In this document: positions 9,738 to 21,600 of the stretch, in pieces
Position numbering within the stretch: the first letter of the stretch is position 1
Layout: each line of letters starts with the position of its first letter
Source of the DNA: Sphaeramia orbicularis
Taxonomy: Eukaryota; Chordata; Actinopteri; Kurtiformes; Apogonidae
Assembly (NCBI RefSeq): GCF_902148855.1
Contig: NC_043961.1
Coordinates: 17,350,210 to 17,414,209 of the forward strand
Direction: 5' to 3'
Length of the DNA stretch: 64,000 nucleotides
The notes under the pieces: model-generated
The model's input: the letters and a program-made list of their open reading frames with translations, nothing else
What the model was told of the DNA's origin: nothing
Databases searched by the model: none
Position numbers and translations under genes: made by a program

Positions 9738-12700
9738 ATGGGCACCAAACAGGTGACCTGCAGGTGAGTGTGAGCGCGTGTGCGTGTCACCCGTCCGACC
9801 GTGGGTCTCGCGGACCCTCGGACTGACGTCAGCTTCGCGTTGCTAATGTTTTTAGCCTTTAGCTCGCGTTCCGCTAGCCTGACCCTCCTATTACAATACG
9901 ATTTTAATGTCATTAAACATCATATTCAGAAAGTGAACGTTCACTGTCAGTCCGTCTGTTTGGATTAACATCATGATTAATCACAGTAAAGAGTAAAAAC
10001 ACTGCTGTACACCTGAGCGGAACAGCCAATCACAGAGCACCTCTGGCTGCTGACAGGTGAATTTATTTGAGTCTGAATGTTCTGGACGTCCCGGTTCTGG
10101 ACAGAGACTGGTAACAGGAGAAGGTTCTGGACGGGATTAACAGCGCTCATGTGGTTCTAATCAACCCTGACTCTAAATAATACTACATTACCCATGAGTC
10201 CCAGTTGTTGTCTCCATGGAAACACTATAAAAGCTGGATGATTCAATTGTTATATTCGGAATGAAACCATTCATTAATTTTTTTTTGTCACTGTCTCGAA
10301 CAGTCTTAGAGACACTTCAACGAAAACTGAAAGTATAAACCAACTCATAACCTTTTAAATCAGACTGAAAATCTGTTGAGAACATATTTAGGAAATGACA
10401 GTAGGTTTTAGAGGATCTTTGAGGAGATTCTGAAGGTTCCCATTGAGATTCAGAGGTGATTAATGAAGGGGCACAGGTTCTTGTGGTCCAGGTGTGACAG
10501 GTGTATGTGTTTCAGGTACTTCCTCCACGGCGTGTGCAGAGAGGGCAGTCGCTGTCTGTTTTCACATGACCCGAATACCAGCAGACCATCAACCATCTGC
10601 AAGTACTACCAGAGAGGAAACTGTGCCTACGGAGAGCGCTGCAGGTAACACACACCTGGATAGTCAACACACACCTGGACAGGTAACACACACCCAGACT
10701 GAACAGGTAACCTTCCTGTATCTGCAGGTACGACCACATCAAACCGTCATCCAGAGGGGGAGGAGCCTCAGACACACAGACAGCTGGAGGAGGAGGAGCT
10801 GGGGGTGGGGCTTCACTTAGAGGTGGACCAAAGAAGACACTGGTCCTCAGAGACAGAGGTTTGTGTGAAATCCAGACCATGTGACCTCTGTCCTGTAGCA
10901 GCTGACAGGAAGTCAGTCACCTCAACAATGGTTTTAAACACATTTAATATGATATATTTTAAAAGTCATACAAATTCCTGCTGTTGAGAAATAGGAATAT
11001 AATTATAATTATAAAATTAATATAAAACCAGGTTCTGTCTCATGGGTCATCTGTTTCCCTCTGACCCCTGTCTAACTCATCTACCTCTACCTGTCTGTCT
11101 GTACCTGTTCATCTCTGTCTGTCTCAGCTCTCGGTGCAGATGGTGTGTTTGTGGCTCCATCTGACCACTCGTCCTCAGAGGTCTCTGCGGTGGCGGCAGC
11201 AGCAGCAGCGGCTCCTCACTCGTACGTTGACGCCATCAGGTCGGGTTTGGATTCTTCAGAGCTGGAAGGTCGGCCACAGTGAACTCCGTCCTTCTGATTG
11301 GCTGATGTGTGACCTTAAACTGACAGTGTTTTCTTGTACTACAGTAGCACCTCCCCCAGAAGGCGGGGCTTACCTGGACCTGCCCCAGTTGTGTCCCTAC
11401 GCTGCTGCTGGACACTGCTACTATAGAGACACCTGTCCATATCTCCATGGCGATGTGTGTGAGGTGTGCGGGCTACAGGTGCTCCACCCCCACGACGCGG
11501 AGCAGAGGAGAGCGCACAAAAAGGTGGATTTCAGCCACAGGTCCAGGATTTGAGATTCAGACTGAAACACCAACTTAGATCATGTGTTTACACTAGTGTG
11601 GATCATAGACTTTTTGGAACCAGTAGTGACCACATCTGGACCACAGCAGCGGGGCATCTGCTGTGTTGTTTCTGTTTCTTGGGTTGATCCAGTGAACATT
11701 ACAGTCTCTGATAGAATATTTGTAAGACTGGTTTATTATCATATGGTCTGTCTGTCTGTCTCTACGGCTATGTTCACACTGCAGGTGTTAGTGCCAAACT
11801 TACTGATTTTTTTTCGTGGTTGTTTATATTATAATGTAAATGCAATACCGTCAGACTCCTGTGTGATCAGTCTGCAGTCCTGAAGTAACATGCACAGAAG
11901 ACATGACATCAAACCCAGCAAATATGAGTGTTGCCGTGTCCCGTGTTCCTCCAGCACAGATTTGTAACATCTGTAGTATTTCAGTAACATAACAGTCGGA
12001 TGAAATTCTGACTGAAGTCACATTGTAAAACATCAGATATGTATCTAATTTGGGACCACATATGAAAGGGGCCCAGATCTAATTTGAAAAATCAGATTTG
12101 TGCTGTTCAGACTGTCAGATGACTCTCTCGTGGGTAAAAAAGTCGGATTTATACCACTTTTAGCTGCAGTGTGAACGTAGTCTTTTCTCCGTGTCCTCAG
12201 ATGTGTCTTCTGGCCTTCGAGGCCGACATGGAGAAGGCGTTTGCAGCTCAGCTCAGTCAGGATAAGGTGAGTCCCTTCTGTCCATCATCAGGTGCATTGT
12301 GCTTGTGTTGTCATGGTGATAATGGACCCTCTTTTGTCCAGGTGTGTTCGATCTGTATGGAGGTGGTGGTCCAGAAGGTGAACCCCTCAGACCGCCGGTT
12401 TGGGATCCTGTCGTCATGTTGTCACACCTTCTGTTTGTCCTGCATCCGACAGTGGCGCTGCACCAGGAACTTCAGCAACAAGATCGTCAAGTAAGAATAC
12501 AGATGGATGTTTTTAAAAATGTGAACTGGTACTGAAGCATCTGAACAGCGCTTTGCCTTCTTAGTTTTTATTCTCTGAGTAAATAAATACAGTATCACAG
12601 TTTACATTTAGATTTGATTAGATAGAACTTTGTTGATCCCTTGGGCAGAGCCCTCTGGAGATTAAGGTTCCAGTAGCAGCACAACACTGAATGTACACAT

Positions 12701-15193
12701 ATAAGAAATATTACAAGACAAAAAGGAAAGAAAATAGTAATAACGGTAACTGTAAACATAGTAGTGAAGAAACAGGCAATTGCACTTTAGAAAGTACTAA
12801 TGGAAATAAATAATAAAGTAGAAATAATAAATAAGTAATCATGTTATAATATGAGGCGTGTGTATAGTTTGATAATAGCAGAACAACTGATAATTATTAT
12901 AAAGTGATGATAATAATAAACAAACATTGCACCACAGAACTACATAATTACTTCATAATCCAATATGAACATGTTGTAAACTCTGGAAGATTCAATCATC
13001 ACTGAAGTGTATGAACAGACCCTGTGATACGAATAAAATGGTAAAAGTTGTCATATGGATATTTAAAGCTATATCTACCGATGTGGCATTTCTCATAGCA
13101 CTTAGTAAAAGTTTGAACATGAACAACCTGCCTCCCTCCAAAGCCCTGCCCCCTTCCCTCTGCCTGAGCACTGAGGCTCCCCTCCTCTCTCCTCCTCTCA
13201 TCTGATGCGCGATGGAAACGGAGGAGGAAGCAGAGGTGGAGGTCCGGTCTGTTTTGGCATGTCCGCGGACCCCTCCCTCAGTAATCAGATGCATCATCCA
13301 CCTGCCGCGGACCTGCGGCTCCTGTTTCATCAGTAGACCTGGTCTGTGCAGTACTGGGTCAGTGTCTTCACTGTAGTGCCCAGGGGATGGGCGCGCGCAC
13401 TGTGAACGCGCGGCCTCCGCGAATTTTCCGTGGACATTTGAGGTTTCATAGTCCATACATTTATCATCCTACATCATCATGCATTGTGGGACACCATGTA
13501 ATTGCACCTGTATGAGTCCCACCGTCATAAAAGCTGACCTTTATGCAGACCTGTTCAGTCCAGTACAGCTGACTTCCGGACTTTTATCTCCATCTTTCAC
13601 TGATCAGACTCCCGTTTGTGCCCCTCAGTTGTTGTTTCTGTTCATAAATCCGTTTAATCCCTTCCACATGTGCATGTCAGTTCTATCCATTCACATCCTA
13701 GACAGTAGACTGTGGTCACTGACAGGAGAAGCAGTGCCAGTGAAGCGTCAGATTCAGAGGTACACATATTGGATGTGAGACGGCAATAATGGATTGGGTG
13801 CTGGACGGCCGTAATGGATGATTGACAGGAGGCTCAGTCAGGTTCGGCCAATTATTTCATTCGGACCGACTAAAATGATTGGTCAGACTTTTATTAGAAA
13901 TATATGAGAATTAAACATTTTTGAGTTTCAATACCTGGTGGATTTCTTTTACATTTTAGTTTGACACACACTTATTAGGAGCCTTTTAAGATGACAAAAG
14001 AAAAGTGTAAAAATGCCACATTATACGGTATAGCTTTAATGTGTATCTATTAATTCAGTGTCAGGAGGTCAGAGGTCAAGCAGAAGTCATGCTTTTTAAC
14101 AACAGATCTGAACAGATTCGCTCACAGCTGGACACTTCAGGGACCTCAGGATCAGGGGTGTCAAAATATGGCCTGTGGCCAAAAACTAACCCGGCCAAAG
14201 GGTCCAATCTGGTCCATGGGATAAATTTGTAAAATCCAAAAATTACACTGAAGATATTAACAATCTTTGTCAATTTAAATTTATTGTCTAAATTATTTTA
14301 GTTCAGATCTAAAATGGATCAGTATAGAGCTGTCATTATTTATAGGTTACTATGTTATTATTTTACTGGTGCAGCCCACTTCAGATCATATCGGGGTGTA
14401 TGTGGCCCCTGAACTAAAATGAGTTTGACCCCCCTGCTCAGGATGGATGTTAATCCAGCCTTGCATATCTGAAGAGATCACTATAACAGAAAACAGTGAA
14501 GACTAATGAATCCAAACCATACCCTGTTTATCTTCATACAATCAGTTAGATATTATGATCTTATGTTATTTGATTCCTTTATACGTTCTGTGTGTTTGTG
14601 TCATTCAGGTCGTGTCCAGAGTGTCGGGTCATCTCGGAGTTTGTCATCCCGTCCGTTTATTGGGTCGAGGATCAGAGCGACAAAGACCACCTGGTGGAGC
14701 TCTTCAAGTCTGGGGTCAGGTGAGTCAAAGGTCACAGGTCACGTGACTGGTTTTGCATCTACATCATGTGACCATCCTGTCTGTGGTTCTGTCTGCAGTA
14801 AGAAGGCGTGTAAGTACTTCGATCAGGGACGTGGATCGTGTCCATTCGGAGGGAAATGTCTGTACCTTCATGCCTTCCCCGATGGAACCCGAGCAGAACC
14901 AGAGCGGCCGCGCAAACAGCTGGGCTCAGAGGGGAACGTCCGGGTGAGGGGCAGATCCTACATGTCCAACCTGTCTGTCTCGTGTCCGGTTGTGTGTTGT
15001 TTGTGTGTGACCCGTGTGTCCTCTGTTCTAGTTCATGAACAACGTCCGACTCTGGGACTTCATCGAAGAGCGCGAGCAGCGTTCGGCTCCACCCCTCCCC
15101 TCCTTCGACGATGACCTGACGGAGCTCCGAGAGCTATTCATGCAGATGTCGGGACCAAGCCAAGACGAGACCGCGCCCGGTGCCGACGAGTAA
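9738..15193 (+). CDS. mkrn2: MKRN2, makorin RING-finger E3 ubiquitin ligase 2
   Basis: Ten coding exons: 9738-9763, 10516-10644, 10728-10858, 11128-11268, 11345-11523, 12201-12266, 12342-12490, 14609-14719, 14799-14943 and 15032-15193. They give about 412 residues (human 416), all in phase. Order of domains: two N-terminal CCCH fingers ([38 protein letters not shown]), a Gly/Ala-rich linker, a third CCCH ([19 protein letters not shown]), the makorin Cys-His segment ([20 protein letters not shown]), a C3HC4 RING (CSICMEV through [12 protein letters not shown] to CPECR) and a fourth CCCH ([21 protein letters not shown]). The RING gives E3 ligase activity, and the CCCH fingers bind RNA. The start [11 protein letters not shown] matches the family. 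All exons are open, in contrast to nearby TSEN2. Introns 7 and 5 hold repeats. Confidence 0.97.
10645..10727 (+). repeat. Short intron 2 of MKRN2 built from donor-like repeats
   Basis: The 83-base intron contains CAGGTAAC three times, the first being the true donor after exon 2. The words between are near-copies of ACACACACCTGGA. It therefore carries two extra GTAAC donor look-alikes in tandem. Confidence 0.65.
12610..12760. repeat. Retroposon tail-like fragment, MKRN2 intron 7
   Basis: Contains AACTTTGTTGATCCCTTGGG, a form of the TTTATTGATCCC words common in fish retroposon tails. A relative is at 47630-47680. The family was not assigned. Confidence 0.45.
13063..14039. mobile_element. Non-autonomous DNA transposon in MKRN2 intron 7
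   Basis: The ends are inverted. The left reads TTAAAGCTATATCTACCGAT followed soon by GTGGCATTT. The right, reversed, reads TTAAAGCTATACCG, then GTGGCATTTT. The roughly 980-base interior includes a GC-rich core at 13200-13430 and has no transposase. Superfamily unclear. Confidence 0.6.
14153..14436. mobile_element. hAT-type MITE with perfect 8-bp target duplication
   Basis: A 284-base element begins CAGGGGTGTCAAA and ends TTTGACCCCCCTG. CTCAGGAT flanks it on both sides (14145-14152 and 14437-14444), an exact 8-bp duplication as made by hAT transposases. A longer diverged relative is at 38527-39310, and a right-end fragment at 42985-43092. Confidence 0.88.
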
Positions 15194-15244
15194 AGACTGT
15201 GCTGTCTCCATGGTAACAGCAGGGCAGCCATGTTTGACATCAAT

Positions 15245-15250
15245 ATTAAA
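15245..15250 (+). terminator. ATTAAA polyadenylation signal, MKRN2
   Basis: ATTAAA, 52 bases past the MKRN2 stop. AATAAA copies follow near 15433. Usage is inferred. Confidence 0.4.
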
Positions 15251-15259
15251 CTGTGTTAC

Positions 15260-16065
15260 CATTGCGATGTGTCTTGGTCTCAGTAACTTAGACGTCATGT
15301 TCACATCAGAAAACACCTTATTTATTGTGTACATAAGTAAATACACGGATGTCACAGTGGGATGTTTGTGGGGTGTTATTTCCTGTTTCCTGTGGTTTTG
15401 AAGTTGTTTTTTTCCAAGGGGACAGTGCATATTAATAAACACAATATGTGCCAATAAGCAAGATTATAACTAAGGCTAATTTCCATCTTTAGTCCCTACA
15501 TAAAACAATATATTTCACATAAAACAGTATAATTCAGTGTACCGATTCAACAGACATGTAAAACACATTATATATTTATATAAGAGTATACACACGTATA
15601 TACATGCATACACAATTATACACAGTTACAGTGCCAGATGACTTTGTATAAGATTATGGAGGATGGTTTGATTGACAGGTTTGATTTTAAACAGAGGTGA
15701 AGTATTTACCTGTTGTATGATTTTTATACTTATGTGTAACGTCCTCTGGTGGACATACTTTAAGACACTTGGTTAAGACTGTGAAAGTCACACACTGTCA
15801 TTTATTAAGTGTAACTGGTGGAACAGCCCGTGAGCAGCTCTTATGGATCTGAAAACCTGTCACTATGCTACAGCAGATGACACTGCTGATTTTGTTTTTG
15901 TCAAACTCAACTGTAAAAATAAAACTAGAGTTGGATTTAGTCAAACAACAAAATCTGTTCATCGCACATTAACTTGGCATTAAATCAGCGGATTGGCAGA
16001 TCATTAAAGTACAACTAAACTCTGCTCTTTTTAACTCAGCCACCAATGACTTTACATATCATTAA
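15260..16065. other. AT-rich spacer downstream of MKRN2
   Basis: No gene. The part around 15405-15560 resembles a degraded retroposon tail with runs such as ACATAAAACA; the rest is unremarkable. Confidence 0.5.
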
Positions 16066-16613
16066 CCTCATAGCATAATTGCCCAAGTCATACACTATAT
16101 GGACAAAAGTATTGGGACATAATATTGTTTTATATATTAATATGGATGTTTATGTCAAATCATCATGAACAGGGCATCTTACAGCTGTAGACATGATGTG
16201 TCCTATTATTTATGTCCTTATAGTTTAGAAACATCAATATTTCCTTAAAGGTTAATGGGAGATTTTTGAGATCGGTGAGATGGTGAGACAGTAGATGGTT
16301 ATTTGTGGTAGAAAATTATTATTTACAGTCGGAGTATGAAAAATATTTTAGAAATTTTGAGGTAGAACATTTAAAATCATAGTCATGGATTTAAAAAAAA
16401 ATCAATGTTGAGAGAAATTGGGTAAAAACCATCTCTGAGGCATATCAGGAAGCAAAGATAACAATTTAAACCAAACAAACCAATGCAATGATATTTATCC
16501 CAATATAAAACTGTATTATGACATTTGTCATTATTATTTTAGATCCAGACCCCTGTTAGAAAAGAAACACCTTAACTCAACATGTCCACATACTTTTGTC
16601 CACATAGTGTATT
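16066..16613. mobile_element. Tc1/mariner-like MITE
   Basis: Left end carries TACACTATATGGACAAAAGT; the right, reversed, gives TACACTATGTGGACAAAAGT. The interior is AT-rich and non-coding. The same outer flank, CCTCATAGCATAATT, precedes the terminal motif here and at 23558, so the repeat unit extends about 30 bases beyond the motif. Superfamily is a judgement from the TIR type. Confidence 0.6.
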
Positions 16614-16758
16614 ACTTAGTATAGTGTAGTGAGTGTAACTGAGGGTAACTATATGAAAAGAGAAACAATGACCACAAATGAACTTCAATAAACCAGACAG
16701 GAGGAGTTCATCTTTAACTGGGCAGTTCCACCTTCACACAGACCTTCAGAGGTGAAAT

Positions 16759-18642
16759 CTATAGTGGAGGATCTTCATCATTGAAAACGATAAAAGGTGT
16801 ACGATGTGTGAGGATATGTGTGTTTGTGTTGGGATTAGTGAAGGTCAGTTTTCCTTTGTCAAAGTCCAGGTTCACTCTGATCCTCTGAGACTCTTTAGCC
16901 ACTTTAACACAGAGATCCCAGAAAAAAGGTGAGATGGTGATCCCACCTTTTTTCCACCATTGACCGATTTACTCAGCCAAGCCACAGGAGTAACAGAGGT
17001 GAGACAGGCTGGACTTTTACACAGCGGACCTGCATTCCGGAATCAAAGGGGTGGTGACGCAGGGCAGCATATAGTCTGCATATGGAGACATTGGCGTGGA
17101 TTCTGCAGCAGCTGCCCTGGGTGCCAGTCCCACAGCTTTGTGCCAGGGGTGAAAATGGCACATAGCTTCGGCGGCATCCCTGGCACACCTGGGCGGCTGC
17201 CGCAGAATCCATGCCAGTGCTTCCATATGCACCCGTTGTCTCTCAGACGCGGGGGTCGCGGTCATCAAAATGTCAAACCTTGGTTGCGCAAGGAGAGGTT
17301 CCTTTTACATAGCGTTCCGGAATCATGATTCCATCTTTATCACAGCTCTGTTACTACCTACAGAGGTGTTACAAAGCTGTGATAAAGGTGGGACCAAATG
17401 ATCCCACCATTTCATTTACACAGATGTCGTTCCGGAATAAAGGCGAAATATTCCCGTACCAGAAGTGCTGTGTAAAAGGGACTTTTCAGACCAGGCAGAT
17501 CAGTGGATTCACCTGTTGGGGTGTAGACTGAGTATTCTCCTCCGTAGAAGTTGATCCTCCACAGGTCTGACACTTTCTCCCTCTGCTGGTCAGACTTCAT
17601 CATCACATGCACCATCCAGTTTGTGTTGTGTGTTATGTTGACCTCCCAGCTGTGGGTCCCAGTGTTAAAGCCCTCAGATCCCAGGTCATGCCAGTACTCA
17701 AACCTCTCTGGATTATCCAGAAGCCTCTGTTCTACTTCTGCTTGTCTCACTGTGGTCAGCTCTTCAGAAACGATAAGATCTGGACCAGCTGTGTTTAGGT
17801 CCAGAACCACAGGACTGTATGAGACAAGGTCCTTCATGTGATTCCAGATGTTGAAGCCCAGGCTGCCCAGATGTTTGGCCTGGTCCATCAGAGCTCCTGA
17901 GCCCAGCTGTGGGTCATCCAGTGGGGGGCGCTGCTGCACCCTTTCTACTGCAGCCTTGTATTTGTGCAGGACGGAGAGTGTCCATGTCTCAGCTTGTCCT
18001 CTGTGCTGTGGATTGTTTCTGACAGAGCTGCTATATCTCTACTCACAGCCTCCGTCTTCTCCTTCATCCTCTGACTCTTCTGCTCCTCTTCCTCCCTCAC
18101 AGCTCTGATACTGGACTCCTCTTCCACTTGTAGAAACTGGTGGAGCTTCCTAAACTGATCCTGAATCTGCTTCTCTTCAGGCATGGACTTGAGTGTGTTT
18201 TGCTGTTTCACTAAACTTCTTTTTGAGTCAATTATAAACCTGTAGCTCATCCTTTAAAGACTCCAGACTTTCTTCAACTTCCTTCTGGTGTTGTTGAGCG
18301 GCTTCATCGATGGGTCTGAACCTGTGGTCTTTGTGCTTTTTTGACTCTCTGCAGATCAGACAAACCAGCTCCTGATGGTCCAGACAGAACAGTTGGAGTG
18401 TAGAATGCAGAGAGGCTCTAAAGGTCTCTGATGTAAAAAAGTTTCACACAGATTCTTTATCACTAAACCTAGAAGATCTTCTGTTACAGACTGGACACTC
18501 CTTTGTTGGTTTCTCTGTCCACCAGTCCTTCTGACAGACTTCTGCAGCCACAGCTTCTGTGGCTGCAGGACAGAACAACAGGATCTCTGAAGATGTCCTG
18601 ACAAACCGGATAGCACAGATCCTCCTCTGGTCTGGATGCCAT
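16759..18642 (-). pseudogene. TRIM-family (RING, B-box, coiled coil, B30.2/SPRY) pseudogene
   Basis: Read on the minus strand it starts [20 protein letters not shown], a RING N-terminus, at 18642. The second half of the RING ([16 protein letters not shown]) is in another frame. A B-box remnant follows, then a coiled coil (KQIQDQFRKLHQFLQVEEES). The PRY/SPRY piece comes next (PPLDDPQLGSGALMDQAKHL, YSPVVLDLNTA, ERFEYWHDLGSEGFNTGTHS), ending in RIRVNLDFDKGKLTFTN and a stop at 16759. At least three frame changes are needed. About 550 bases of transposon-like DNA interrupt the SPRY, and a second element abuts the ATG. Coiled coil and SPRY run on without an intron. Intact relatives are cytosolic E3 ligases, expanded in fish and often immune-related. 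Subfamily not assigned; TRIM35/TRIM39-like is likely. Confidence 0.85.
16935..17485. mobile_element. Insertion inside the TRIM SPRY coding region
   Basis: The SPRY reading is lost between about 16935 and 17485 and resumes beyond. The insert repeats a motif, TTTACAYAGC a few bases from TTCCGGAAT, in both orientations (near 17017, 17310 and 17410-17480). It also holds GGTGGGAC and GATCCCACC words. It looks like a small non-autonomous DNA transposon; exact ends and superfamily are unclear. Confidence 0.6.
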
Positions 18643-19333
18643 TTAGGCCCTGTCCATACGAAGACGGTTTCGGTCGTATCTGCAAAAGTTTTGTATCAGA
18701 TAGGCCTTTTGTCCACATGACACCAGCGTTTTCAGTCACTGAAACTGCAACTTTTTGAAACCGGGTCCTAGAGTGAATAAATTTGAAAACACTGGTTTCG
18801 CGTCTTTGTCTGTACAACCAAACCGCAACTTTTCAAAAACAATGATGTCATAGCCCCAGCTCTCTAACCTTTCAACCCAGAAGCAAGATGCCACTTCACA
18901 ACAATAACAACAACAATGGAAAACTATAGAGTAGTACTTGTGCTACAACAGCTATTGAGCTTATTAGAAATATTGAATCAAAATCTTTGGCTACTCTTTC
19001 ATCACAATGAGCATCAAACAACCATAACAAACAATATGCTCTTGGATCCACCACAGAGAGGTGCAACCAGGAGGAAATATTGGATCAGACCTGGTAGAAA
19101 CAAGTAAGCTTAATGTGCATGCTCCACATCTTCTTCTCCGTTTTTTGTGAGAGCATTACAACACCACATGCTGGCCTGGCATTTGCACTGTGTGGTTTTC
19201 AGTTGTTTTCAGTGGTTTCGTGTGGATGCAGATATTTCCTGAAACGACTCTGTGTTTATGGAGCACTTTTTTGAAAACAACAAAGAAAAAGATCGGATAG
19301 AAAAAGGTACAGTTTCATGTGGACATGGCATTA
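18643..19333. mobile_element. hAT-like MITE abutting the TRIM start codon
   Basis: The left end TAGGCCCTGTCCATACGAA and the right end, reversed TAATGCCATGTCCACATGAA, are imperfect inverted repeats. This 'GGCCCTGTCCACACGAAGAC' type is common in fish. Internal words such as AACTTTTTGAAA also recur inverted. I could not fix a target duplication. The insertion separates the TRIM ATG from its 5' UTR. Confidence 0.65.
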
Positions 19334-20690
19334 GTCTGAGCAAAGCAGAAAACACAAAGTCCAGTCAGTTGGGGCTCCTCCGTCCTCAAAATTTCAACTT
19401 TATCTTTATTGTCAATAAATCATGAGTAAATTTATGTCAAGGACACTAAACTAAATCGCATTGCAGGCCTTAAACAGCTCCTTAAAATCTCCTTAATTTG
19501 ACTTGAACAGGATTTAAAAGGGACTAGATTATCATGTCGACTTTACTTTTATAAACCTGCATTAACTTAAACATTTTTGGGACAAAGTGTTACATTTAAT
19601 CACATTGAATCAAAATTTGAAAAGTACTGTAATTACTGTAAAACACAGCAAGGAACTTTTATAATGAAATACTTTTCATATACAATGAAATTTATGGTTT
19701 GTTTTTCCACTTTATAAATGTATATGTAATCTCATATTTTTTTTATATTTTTATACATTTTTATTGATTCATTTTGTTTTTAAATTATTTATCTAAGTTT
19801 CTTTCTTTCTTTTTTTTTTTTTTAGGTTTTCTATATTAATTTATTTTTCTTATCTTCCCATCTTATGTATTTCTTCTGTTTTCTGACGTTTGAGTGACGT
19901 CAGCTTTAGCTGCTGCCCCGCCCCTCTCTGTTGGAGCCGTGTGCACATGCTGCGTTCAGGGCCAGTACATGTACTGGGAGAAAAAAATATAAATATAAAC
20001 ACGTTCATTTTCGAAATTCTGTGTAATTGTTTAAAACAACAGAAAGCGCAAGCGATGAAGGAAAATAGAGGGATAAACTAAATTAAGTTATAACTGCAAA
20101 TGTTATTTCTTAGCTATTCCCAAACTGAGCCAATTAGTAAGAGTATAAATAATTCATTTCATTTCAAATATAGATTCACATTTTTTCATTTTCATCCATT
20201 ACATTAAATGACATACTATTTCATAAACTACGATGCTTAAATTTAGTTAAAAAAGCTAAGTCAGGTAAATTAATTACATACTTTCAACATACATTCAAAA
20301 ATATACAGTATATTTACATTTTGTGAAAGGTACACATATACATGCATGAAATCGATTTTTAATTAGAAGTACAAGAAGTATTTAGATATGTTGATCACAA
20401 GTATCTACAAGTAAAAGGATCTTCATCTACGTTTTTAAATGTAGTAAATCCACACTAATCGAAAAAAAAAAAAAAGAATGAGCAATGAGAGTGAATAAAC
20501 CCTTTAAAAGAGCTATGTGACATCACTATTATTACATATGGAAATAATGTTGAAACACCAGAACACTTTCTGTTGAACGTGGACATAATTATATTGTTAA
20601 ATACAATAAAACCAAACAGACGAAAATCAAAAATACAGTCAACATGTAGGTAGGTAAGTTTTCCCACCGTACATGAATGCCTCAGTGTCC
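19334..20690. other. AT-rich spacer between TRIM pseudogene and CNBP
   Basis: No gene or clear repeat. It contains poly-T and poly-A runs (about 19809 and 20461). Confidence 0.5.
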
Positions 20691-21240
20691 GTGTGCAGAC
20701 CGCGCGTGGCGCAGAGGAGACTGAAAACAAAAATACACACTTTGGGTCCGAGGTGAGTCCCAGCTCCGGACGCCCGTCCAGCTCCTTCTGCCCTCGGAGG
20801 TACTACCGCCGCCGGCCCGCGGGGCCATGGCGCCGTGCTGGAGCCTCACACTGACAGAAGGCTCCGCTATCCGGACAGAATGCCGCTGTTTACTCTGCTG
20901 AGGACGTGCGCTAACCTCTTAGCATATTAGCTGTCGCCGTGGCCTTCGGACGGGCCGTTTGTCCGCGGACACACACCGGGGAACCCGCCTTGCCGCAGTC
21001 GGAGCCGGATCCCGACCTCCGGGCCGCGTCTCGAAGCGGGGCCGCGTGGCGGGAGCTCAGAGCCGCCTGCAACTCGGCGTCGGGCCGCGGGCAGAGCAGG
21101 GGGGCGGAGCTGCCCCTGGAGGCTCACAACACTCATGAAAACACCGACACAAACAGCGAACGGACGAGAATAACCACCGATAACCGTCCTGTCACAGTAT
21201 CGGGCCCGGTTCGGCTCGGTCCCATTGTCTGTGGCTCACA
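20690..21240 (+). promoter_or_regulatory. CpG island, probable CNBP promoter and non-coding exon 1
   Basis: The most CpG-dense stretch in the left half of the window, with GGGCGGAGC boxes. CNBP genes have a non-coding first exon, and its ATG exon (from 22067) starts at a splice acceptor, so exon 1 is expected here. A GAG/GTGAGT donor candidate sits at about 20750. Long open frames in both strands here are composition artefacts. Confidence 0.55.
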
Positions 21241-21439
21241 GACGTTTGAAACAGTGATAAACATGATGTCATTAAAAACAGATCCGTTTAACGGACGTGA
21301 TCAAACAGTTACTGATCCAAATCTGATCAGCACACTAGTGTCAATATACGAAACTTTAGATGGACACAATTTATATTAAATGAAATAATCGGTAAGAATT
21401 ACATGAAATGTTAGACGTTTTAATTCATGATTTTAAGTT

Positions 21440-21600
21440 TTAATTCAGTGTGATGTTCTTTTTGGTCGTTCTTCTCGGTTCAGCGTTTCTTTCTTCTTCA
21501 GAACTGAAGAAGTCTCTTGGATGAGAGACGAAACGTTTTCTAAAGAGCTGAACCAGTCCAACTGAACCGAGAACAACCACCAAGAAGAACGATGACACTT
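21440..21600 (+). repeat. Penelope-type terminal repeat fragment with hammerhead-like motif
   Basis: Outer words (TCGGTTCAGC and GCTGAACC; GTTCTTCTCGGTT and AACCGAGAAC) are inverted, giving a foldback. At 21500-21541 lie AGAA, CTGAAGA, A, a GTCTCT/AGAGAC hairpin, GAAACGTT and TTCT. This matches the hammerhead order stem I, CUGANGA, stem II, GAAA, minimal stem III, UH, stem I, with one extra A. Related copies are near 44312-44341 (minus) and 45211-45251 (plus). Confidence 0.6.

Noticed and set aside
13011-13456. 154-codon minus-strand ORF in MKRN2 intron 7
   Set aside because: It lies inside a MITE with inverted ends and shows no protein-like conservation pattern or splice partners.
16960-17328. 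ORFs in the TRIM insertion as a captured gene
   Set aside because: Three overlapping frames on both strands are open by chance. The segment carries repeated inverted motifs of a transposon and no recognisable domain.
20927-21379. 146-codon plus-strand ORF upstream of CNBP as the true CNBP start
   Set aside because: The CNBP N-terminus [15 protein letters not shown] is complete at 22081. The ORF is GC-driven and has no zinc-knuckle sequence.
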